DNA of 64,000 nt from Pycnopodia helianthoides (lineage: Eukaryota; Echinodermata; Asteroidea; Forcipulatida; Asteriidae), in contig CM063244.1 of assembly GCA_032158295.1 (NCBI GenBank), positions 26,758,930 to 26,822,929 on the forward strand. Reading direction: 5' to 3'. Below, in pieces: positions 62,901-64,000 of this stretch. A program made the translations under genes and the position numbers. The number at the start of each line of letters is the position of its first letter. The first letter of the stretch is position 1. A model generated the notes under the pieces. That model saw only the letters and a list, made by a program, of their open reading frames with translations. It was not told the DNA's origin and did no database searches.

Positions 62901-64000
62901 GATATCAGCCACAAATGGTAATGTGGAATGGTATTTTGGCTGCAGTATACAGTGCTTAACAACATCAGTGTAGGATAACACAAATAACAGTGTAGATCTC
63001 GAGTGACTTCTATCCAGAAATGGGGATTTCCTGTAAACTATGAAAGTCCAACCTGAGCTATACCAATTTTGGGTGGGAGCGATAGATATTGACAAATTCA
63101 TTATTCCATTGGCCAGCAACCAAATGCTACCAAAATGTCAACCAATATGCCAGTGACAGTCAATTCAATGAATGTATACGATCACAACTCATCAGACAGA
63201 TATTCTCCATGACTTTTCAGCTTCTCTTTTTTTGCCCACCATGCACATTTTTCAAATCTGCCATACCTGATTCCATTGGCCCGTTCTCCAGTGAGGGCAG
63301 GGCTTTACTCTGACATTGCTGAATGGCTGGCGGCGATGCTCAAATGTCACAATCTGTCTCCTCCGAGATGTAACCATAGCGATCTCTACACTGACGTAGC
63401 GCTCGCGAGTTCCGTAACCACACGTTGATGTGCACTAAGTGTGGAATGAAAAAGTGGCATTCTCAATTGCAAAACATATAGATTTCCTCGAAAAAATGTT
63501 TAGATTCTAGAGCAACAAGCTTAAAGGAACATTACAGAATTGGTTTTTGCTAACAAAACAGTTGCTGGCAGTGTAAGCACTTTATGTAATCCACCATATA
63601 CATAAACTGACAAACCTGTAGAAGTTTGAGATCGATCGGCCATCTGGGTCACGAGAAAATAGTGAAAAACGATTACACATTTGCATGAAATCATATAGAT
63701 TCAACAAATGAATAAAACGCTCAATGGCGATAAACTCCAATCGGAAAATTAGTTTATTATTTCTCATCAAATATGGCATTTCAGACAGAAAATTTCAAGG
63801 GATGTTTTCTGCTATCATCATCATTAGACCGTGTAGGTTTTATGAAAATCTGTGATCAAAAAGTACATTTTACAAGTTTTTTTCTAACCAATTCTGTAAT
63901 GTTCCTTTAAGGAAAACATTTCAAAATACACAAAAATATTATTCCATTCACCAGAGTATGTTATAGTATTATTTTAGACAGGTATCACTGCTGTACCTAC
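23845..64000 (-). CDS. ADAMTS9: ADAMTS9/ADAMTS20 (GON-1) orthologue, C-terminal TSR array and GON domain, 5' part outside window
   Basis: Fifteen exons on the minus strand encode about 855 C-terminal residues: eleven thrombospondin type 1 repeats and then a complete GON domain ending at TGA 23845-23847. GON occurs only at the C terminus of GON-1/ADAMTS9/ADAMTS20 metalloproteases, so the assignment is firm; the symbol stands for the ADAMTS9/20 ancestral type. TSR1-4 align in order with the middle TSRs of vertebrate ADAMTS9, including the long linker in TSR2. Known members are secreted zinc proteases that cleave versican-type proteoglycans and guide cell migration; GON-1 shapes the worm gonad. 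The catalytic HExxH exon, prodomain and disintegrin exons lie beyond 64000. The TSR exons are phase 0 at their joins, except that TSR11 ends in phase 1 into GON. Four exons carry one-base shifts or compensating shifts; the rest are intact. Confidence 0.93.
24580..24776 (-). CDS. ADAMTS9: ADAMTS9-like GON exon 3
   Basis: Acceptor CAG abuts 24776 and donor GTGAGT follows 24580. The split codon gives IITTD across the join, then PTFADVRYGQFVPYASAGDC, YSSAACPQGRFRINLIGT and GVDWDTSGYAVTKRLTRDD. The AGDCxxxxxCPQGxFxINLxGT motif is diagnostic of GON. No frame break. Confidence 0.94.
25567..25722 (-). repeat. tRNA-headed SINE next to a GON exon
   Basis: The minus strand starts AGTCAGGTTGGCGTAGTGGT and reaches CCCCGGTTCGAATCACACCG (B-box). 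A 'gttttccctggaggttttt' body follows. The same family is at 62168-62290 on the plus strand. Its head ends only about 18 bp from the splice donor of the GON exon at 25740. Confidence 0.75.
25740..25875 (-). CDS. ADAMTS9: ADAMTS9-like GON exon 2 (one-base shift)
   Basis: Acceptor ACAG abuts 25875 and donor GTAAGT follows 25740. It reads LLRPTQCPDNGNRNDNCECT then DEG, changes frame at the G-run 25807-25810, and continues PPEAGLTTFRKLRFNVTNME then II. Both halves match GON (TxCPxNGxxxDDCxC; FxKxRxxxTxMxI). Length 136 becomes a consistent 137 with one restored base. Confidence 0.9.
26430..26616 (-). CDS. ADAMTS9: ADAMTS9-like GON exon 1
   Basis: Acceptor CACAG abuts 26616 and donor GTGAGG follows 26430. 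It joins TSR11 through a split Cys codon and reads CQPTSCLEIQMQHNMHEDKE, YSILVQGRPLTVYCHGMRSS, then TPTEFISLSSGEGENFAEIY. The pattern GxPLxxYCxGM...EFxxLxxGxxENFxEIY opens the GON domain. Intact. Confidence 0.93.
26935..27025 (+). repeat. tRNA-like SINE head
   Basis: 'ttaagctcgattggcagacc' (A-box-like), followed by 'aggtcgccggtttaaatctc' (B-box-like). Short and diverged. It lies in the intron between TSR11 and GON exon 1. Confidence 0.45.
27140..27278 (-). CDS. ADAMTS9: ADAMTS9-like TSR11 (last TSR before GON)
   Basis: Acceptor ATCAG abuts 27278 and donor GTAAGA follows 27140. It reads CSKECGGGFKERKVQCRDLL, GKRQPGSMCGPPTIRPETRE, then ICNYQP and the first base of the last Cys codon. Five TSR cysteines are here; the sixth is completed by the next exon. 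Unlike the others it has no trailing WxxGxW, as expected for the TSR that leads into GON. Confidence 0.92.
27605..27784. mobile_element. Foldback element (short form, GCTTAAGCA type)
   Basis: Left end 'cccaaattcaaagagctgct', right end 'gcaactctatgaaaaaggtc'. The interior 'accagaataaggttaccagc' and 'tgtgactggtatcgagct' is shared with 33881-34058 and 54314-54505. It ends 66 bp from the TSR10 donor. Confidence 0.65.
27850..28037 (-). CDS. ADAMTS9: ADAMTS9-like TSR10 (one-base shift at its start)
   Basis: Acceptor CCAG abuts 28037 and donor GTCAGG follows 27850. The first two codons read CS; then a base is missing near 28030 and the frame continues QCGPGEQARSITCQAQSPDS, WAIPTDDESCDKSTKPLGSR, then ECFIGVC and WVKGPWSQ. 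Length 188 becomes 189 (63 codons, phase 0 to 0) with one base restored. All six TSR cysteines are present in the corrected frame. Confidence 0.88.
28462..28641 (-). CDS. ADAMTS9: ADAMTS9-like TSR9
   Basis: Acceptor GCAG abuts 28641 and donor GTCAGT follows 28462. 60 codons: CSRTCNGGRKLRNVDCIDSK, GSLVDDGMCASHRKPRENTK, then CNTHNCDSPRMTWLAGPWEE. Six cysteines in TSR spacing and the W-x-x-G-x-W strand at the end. Intact, phase 0. Confidence 0.93.
29265..29315. repeat. Short tandem repeat, 3 units of 17 bp
   Basis: 'tgccaactgaggta' is repeated three times with unit length 17. It lies in the intron between TSR9 and TSR8. Confidence 0.7.
29742..29995 (+). mobile_element. LINE fragment, RT C terminus
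   Basis: Plus-strand frames give KALNDEAPLHLK, then CGDRAFSVLAPKLWNSLPLN and IRAIKSLDIFKSMLRF, the closing motif of CR1/L2-like reverse transcriptases. It lies in the intron between TSR8 and TSR9, opposite to the host gene. 5'-truncated and dead. Confidence 0.75.
30084..30251 (-). CDS. ADAMTS9: ADAMTS9-like TSR8
   Basis: Acceptor CAG abuts 30251 and donor GTATTA follows 30084. 56 codons: CSVTCGKGMRNRETACKMKD, QVVEESLCLPIKPKSTKKCG, then REKCLSYRWKKGRWNQ. Six cysteines, lysine-rich in the second half (KPKSTKK, WKKG), which could favour heparan-sulphate binding (inference). Intact. Confidence 0.93.
30358..30663 (-). repeat. tRNA-headed SINE
   Basis: The minus strand starts TCTCATGGCCGAGTGGTCTA (strong A-box), then GTGTGGGTTCGAAGACTGGT (B-box region). 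The body and a 'ggtgctgcatactcctaagg' tail domain follow. It lies in the intron between TSR7 and TSR8. Confidence 0.78.
31139..31318 (-). CDS. ADAMTS9: ADAMTS9-like TSR7, third of a tandem exon triplet
   Basis: Acceptor CAG abuts 31318 and donor GTAAGT follows 31139. 60 codons: CSVTCGIGSQSRSVICQGES, GDERPDEECKADRGGKPAIQ, then RECRKMACPTPKWDVGRWSE. About 41 of 60 residues match TSR6 and 37 of 60 match TSR5 by hand alignment. Intact, phase 0. Confidence 0.94.
31500..31679 (-). CDS. ADAMTS9: ADAMTS9-like TSR6, second of a tandem exon triplet
   Basis: Acceptor CAG abuts 31679 and donor GTGAAT follows 31500. 60 codons: CSVTCGIGSETRTVTCHDES, GDERPDEECEAEGDGKPDTL, then RDCRQMACPTPQWNVEGWSE. The acidic GDERPDEECE loop between Cys3 and Cys4 is shared with TSR5 and TSR7 and with no other TSR here. 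Intact. Confidence 0.94.
32065..32244 (-). CDS. ADAMTS9: ADAMTS9-like TSR5, first of a tandem exon triplet
   Basis: Acceptor ACAG abuts 32244 and donor GTTAGC follows 32065. 60 codons: CSVSCDAGVETRAVTCQDES, GDERPDEDCEAGEDGKPDTQ, then RECVEAACPKPKWTIGHWSE. Intact. It is the first exon after the 24-kb intron. Confidence 0.94.
32749..32910. mobile_element. Foldback MITE (GGGGTCGATTTCAC family), copy 2
   Basis: A 162-bp palindrome almost identical to 2501-2661: the same GGGGTCGATTTCACAAAACT end and 'cttaggactagtcct' modules. Lies in the 24-kb intron. Both copies are followed by TGGT. Confidence 0.85.
33881..34058. mobile_element. Foldback element (short form of the GGGCCCAAT family)
   Basis: Left end 'gggggccaatttcatggagc', right end 'gctctgtgaaattgggccc'. 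The interior 'accagaataaggtcacctgc' is shared with 27605-27784 and 54314-54505. Confidence 0.8.
34620..34765. repeat. Minisatellite, about 43-bp unit, 3 copies
   Basis: Three tandem units contain 'ccaatctgctggctgg' followed by 'atttcctt' and 'gtatgga' (34633, 34678 and 34721 onwards); the third-to-fourth boundary decays. It gives repetitive ORFs on both strands that are not genes. Confidence 0.85.
36560..36835 (+). repeat. SINE fragment (body and tail)
   Basis: 'gtttctggcatgagttgctg' and 'ccctaaggtgctgcataatt' match the plus-strand SINEs at 49022-49350 and 59766-60040. It ends 'gcgccttttcagaactgcgc' and an ATT-rich tail. The tRNA head is missing. Confidence 0.6.
37330..37558. mobile_element. 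Foldback MITE (GGGCCCAATTTCATAGAGCTGC family), long form, copy 2
   Basis: Perfect outer arms: GGGCCCAATTTCATAGAGCT at the left and the exact inverse at the right. Same interior order as 3158-3398, lacking a short middle segment. Confidence 0.88.
37749..38136 (+). mobile_element. MITE (AAAGGAACATTACAGAATTGG family), copy 2
   Basis: TTAAAGGAACATTACAGAAT at the left; at the right 'ccaattctgtaatatccctt'. The interior includes 'tgagatcgatcggccatctg' and 'aatgaataaaatgctcactg'. Confidence 0.87.
39587..39705. mobile_element. Small foldback insertion with perfect 23-bp arms
   Basis: GTCTTGGTCCAAGACGTTTC plus 'tat' is followed about 60 bp later by its exact reverse complement. The unit is flanked by a direct repeat TCTGAATATTA (about 39579-39589 and 39692-39702), which looks like a target duplication of about 11 bp. 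The arm itself contains a smaller palindrome CTTGGTCCAAG. Confidence 0.7.
40991..41027 (+). repeat. Dispersed core repeat (AAAAGTTGCATGCCTG)
   Basis: 'aggaaatcagctgattagct', then 'gaaaagttgcacgcctg'. Matches 20298-20334, 42938-42975 and 60230-60270. Confidence 0.6.
42728..42975. repeat. Penelope-like 3' remnant followed by the dispersed core repeat
   Basis: 'tggcctcacatttcaaccct', then 'agcagagtatttttcaaagg' (minus-strand element end, as at 9785-9830). After about 160 bp comes the core repeat 'tcagctgaaaagttgcatgc'. Confidence 0.55.
44489..44534. repeat. (GTT)n microsatellite
   Basis: About nine GTT units followed by T-runs and more GTT. Simple repeat in the large intron. Confidence 0.85.
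46075..46215. promoter_or_regulatory. GC-rich palindromic segment with a CCAAT box in the large intron
   Basis: Unusually GC-rich for this intron. It has a hairpin (GTGTGGCTC at 46080 and GAGCCACAC at 46102-46110), an outer inverted pair TGGAACAGCCT (about 46137) and AGGCTGTTCCA (about 46194), and a perfect NF-Y type site GGCCAATCAG at 46158-46167. It could be an enhancer or internal promoter, or a transposable element with structured ends. No transcript evidence is available from sequence. Confidence 0.35.
49022..49370 (+). repeat. tRNA-headed SINE, plus strand
   Basis: 'gtgtcttggccgagcactag' (A-box), 'agtgtgggttccagttccgg' (B-box), 'gtccttaagcaagacactta', then 'caccttgtaaacccttataa' and a tail with 'gctttgagatgcccgaaggt'. 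The most complete plus-strand copy. Lies in the large intron. Confidence 0.78.
50672..50815. mobile_element. Diverged foldback element (GCTTAAGCA type)
   Basis: 'tactaagcaaaaataagcag' and 'caccagtcacatggtacatg' to 'gtgcttaagcagttctaggc' and 'ttgggcc'. Same build as 33881-34058 but older. Confidence 0.5.
50935..51115 (-). repeat. SINE tail fragment
   Basis: 'taataactgtatttataaag' and 'gcaccatgtaatggtttaca' plus 'cggtgctgtggcgcaata' match 6013-6180. Confidence 0.6.
51425..51505. repeat. A-run, TTA-rich and long T/G homopolymer tract
   Basis: Runs of A, then TTATTATTATTA, then about 25 T followed by 11 G. A likely site of length error in any assembly. Confidence 0.8.
52420..52778. repeat. TIR element related to the AAAGGAACATTACAG family
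   Basis: Starts 'ttaagggtatgtacactgtt' and ends 'ggtcgcatgctttaaag'. It shares 'gatttgcacataacttacat' and 'aaagatggtcatggtgg' with 3817-4178. Confidence 0.6.
53967..54117. mobile_element. Foldback MITE (ATTGCAATACGCGTCATTGACC family), copy 2
   Basis: TAGATGGACTGCAATACGCG at the left and CGCGTATTGCAATCCATCTA at the right, about 35-bp inverted ends flanked by TA. Contains 'cagccaatgatagctcttca', like 12453-12620. The most complete copy. Confidence 0.85.
54185..54300 (+). repeat. tRNA-derived SINE head
   Basis: 'aacactcagtggtctgctat' and 'cgtgtgttcaaatatcacct', then 'gagtagttta'. Same head as 23330-23395 in the other orientation, diverged in the B-box. Confidence 0.5.
54314..54505. mobile_element. 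Foldback element (short form of the GGGCCCAAT family)
   Basis: GGGCCCAATTTTACAGAGCG at the left; 'gcagctctgaaattgggcc' at the right. Interior as in 33881-34058. Confidence 0.78.
55681..55998. mobile_element. TIR element with AAAGCCCTGTTCACACTA terminus
   Basis: Left end AAAGCCCTGTTCACACTA. Right end 'ctagtgtaaaaggggctgta' is its imperfect inverse. The interior has 'ccaggaaattcctggggaat' and 'ggggtagctatttcccgga'. A related right half lies at 62290-62415. Confidence 0.65.
56450..56626 (-). CDS. ADAMTS9: ADAMTS9-like TSR4
   Basis: Acceptor CACAG abuts 56626 and donor GTAGGG follows 56450. 59 codons: CSASCGGGIKSRLVLCRLRS, GRTLADTSCNTLSRPVDTSM, then CGTSPCASRARWSPRSWNG. Matches the vertebrate TSR that starts CTKLCGGGIRTRLVVC. 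The closing strand WSPRSW departs from WxxGxW. Intact. Confidence 0.92.
57092..57665. repeat. 24-bp minisatellite, about 23 units, two variants
   Basis: Unit TACGGAACGCTGGTGCCTAG plus 'ggcc' on the left (57110-57340) and TGCAGAACACTGGTACCTAG plus 'ggcc' on the right (57455-57650), with degenerate units between. Several units lack one base. As 24 is a multiple of 3, a false protein TERWCLGP repeated is open at 57160-57348. The array sits about 470 bp upstream of the TSR4 acceptor. Confidence 0.93.
57715..58269. other. Intron sequence, nothing recognised
   Basis: An (AT)n-like patch at 57715 and C-rich stretches near 57890-57970. No exon or repeat family identified. Confidence 0.45.
58270..58669. 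repeat. TIR element related to AAAGGAACATTACAG family, with perfect hairpin
   Basis: Starts TTAAAGGAAGGTACACGATT and ends 'ggtatactttgcctttaaag'. At about 58441-58478 it contains a perfect 18-bp hairpin (ATCTGAGAAACGTTTCTG, then its inverse). Confidence 0.65.
58670..59765. other. Intron sequence, nothing recognised
   Basis: AT-rich. Part of 58790-58980 ('aaagatggtaatggtagtca') resembles the TIR family at 52420-52778. No exon supported. Confidence 0.45.
59766..60040 (+). repeat. tRNA-headed SINE, plus strand
   Basis: 'gtcctggccaagcggtctca' (A-box), 'gagtgggttcaggtcccgat' (B-box), 'gtttctggcgtggttggctg' and 'caccttgtaaaccctcacaa', then 'ggtgctatagaaatgggtct'. Same family as 49022-49370. Confidence 0.78.
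60230..60270 (+). repeat. Dispersed core repeat (AAAAGTTGCATGCCTG)
   Basis: 'gaggaaatcagctgatccca', then 'gctagaagttgcatgcctgc'. Fourth copy in the window. Confidence 0.6.
61231..61411. mobile_element. Diverged GGGCCCAAT-type foldback element
   Basis: 'ctggcccaatttcataatgc' at the left; 'ttatgacatcaggcccagg' at the right. The interior 'cagtcgcaacaatgtaaact' is shared with 22276-22468. Confidence 0.65.
61553..61714 (-). CDS. ADAMTS9: ADAMTS9-like TSR3
   Basis: Acceptor TACAG abuts 61714 and donor GTAAGA follows 61553. 54 codons: CSSTCGSGLHQRRVFCQDDN, GDSDTCNEALRPQNIEVCNT, then GIHCPRWSFGDWGS. Matches the vertebrate TSR beginning CSSTC. Six cysteines and the WxxGxW strand. Intact, phase 0. 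Confidence 0.94.
62168..62290 (+). repeat. tRNA-headed SINE, plus strand
   Basis: 'cgggttggcgtagtggtatc' (A-box), a damaged B-box near 62225, then 'catgagttttccctggaata'. Same family as 25567-25722. The following 62290-62415 resembles the right half of 55681-55998. Confidence 0.65.
62449..62675 (-). CDS. ADAMTS9: ADAMTS9-like TSR2 with linker (one-base shift)
   Basis: Acceptor CCAG abuts 62675 and donor GTGAGT follows 62449. It reads CSVTCGTGKSSRYVACVNSD, NSIADDEECDLKIRPKDSET, then CSNQEC and a linker. Between about 62495 and 62525 the frame must change to give GRPRDWDNRGKWKTGPWSK. The long linker between the last Cys pair and the next WxxGxW strand is also present in the corresponding vertebrate TSR. 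Length 227 becomes 228 (76 codons) with one base restored. Confidence 0.9.
62831..62960. mobile_element. Foldback element fragment (CCCAATTTCATAGACCTGCTT)
   Basis: 'cccaatttcatagacctgct', then 'agaaaatactgttagaaatt' and 'atggtattttggctg'. Fragment of the short GGGCCCAAT family; the right terminus is lost. Confidence 0.55.
63267..63434 (-). CDS. ADAMTS9: ADAMTS9-like TSR1 (compensating frameshifts)
   Basis: Acceptor TTAG abuts 63434 and donor GTATGG follows 63267. Length 168 is in phase. The single open frame reads CTSTCGYGTRERYVSVEIAM ... PCPHWRTGQWNQ. Its start and end are TSR-like but its middle is not. In the neighbouring frame the middle gives the expected TSR text CRDRYGYISEETDC and PPAIQQCQSK, interrupted by a TGA at 63340-63342. 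So a one-base loss near 63390 and a one-base gain near 63302 cancel out. In the open frame three of six TSR cysteines are missing. Either assembly errors plus a base error, or a real compensated change. Confidence 0.82.
63521..63910 (+). mobile_element. MITE (AAAGGAACATTACAGAATTGG family), copy 3
   Basis: TTAAAGGAACATTACAGAAT at the left and 'attctgtaatgttcctttaa' at the right, an almost perfect 24-bp inverted terminus. The interior matches 37749-38136 along its length. It lies in the intron upstream of TSR1. Confidence 0.9.

Noticed and set aside
1..64000. CRISPR array, operon, bacterial or phage genes
   Set aside because: The window is animal DNA with spliced genes; direct repeats found are minisatellites without spacers, and no prokaryotic gene order is present.

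Overview
This is a window of animal nuclear DNA: split genes with GT..AG introns, AT-rich introns, and a dense load of short inverted-repeat elements, tRNA-headed SINEs and retrotransposon fragments. The repeats and the gene content suggest an echinoderm, most likely a sea star (Asteroidea). That call rests on recognised repeat types (for example elements ending in GGGCCCAATTTCATAGAGC and AAAGGCAGTGGATAC) and has not been tested by a search. All protein genes I can support lie on the minus strand.

Layout from left to right. 1-2700: a CR1/L2-like LINE fragment split by a non-autonomous hAT element with a perfect 8-bp target duplication, then a foldback MITE. 2734-7023: five exons of a Nudix hydrolase with an N-terminal DUF4743 domain (Tnr3 / thiamine-pyrophosphokinase-related type); both gene ends are missing. 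7024-13140: intergenic, with a 5'-truncated Penelope-like element that keeps its GIY-YIG domain (about 9780-10925) and a CGCGTCATTGACC-type MITE. 13144-14512: an apparently intronless methyltransferase-like gene broken by several single-base frameshifts. 15216-17580: a decayed DIRS-like retrotransposon with tyrosine recombinase, RNase H, partial RT and gag remnants. 17600-23840: repeat-rich intergenic DNA.

23845-64000: the 3' part of an ADAMTS9/ADAMTS20 (GON-1) orthologue. It holds eleven thrombospondin type 1 repeat (TSR) exons followed by four exons of a complete GON domain and the stop codon. The catalytic and N-terminal exons lie beyond 64000. The TSR exons begin and end in phase 0 (the last one ends in phase 1 into GON). 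Three neighbouring ones (31139-32244) are a lineage-type tandem duplication. A 24-kb intron (32245-56449) separates TSR4 from TSR5. The product would be a secreted matrix metalloprotease, with the TSR array and GON domain serving as ancillary, matrix-binding parts.

Several exons need a one-base correction to stay open although their splice sites and phases are intact. This occurs in three unrelated genes and in the retroelements, so residual assembly indels explain most cases better than pseudogenisation. The first TSR exon (63267-63434) is different: it carries two compensating shifts and stays open.
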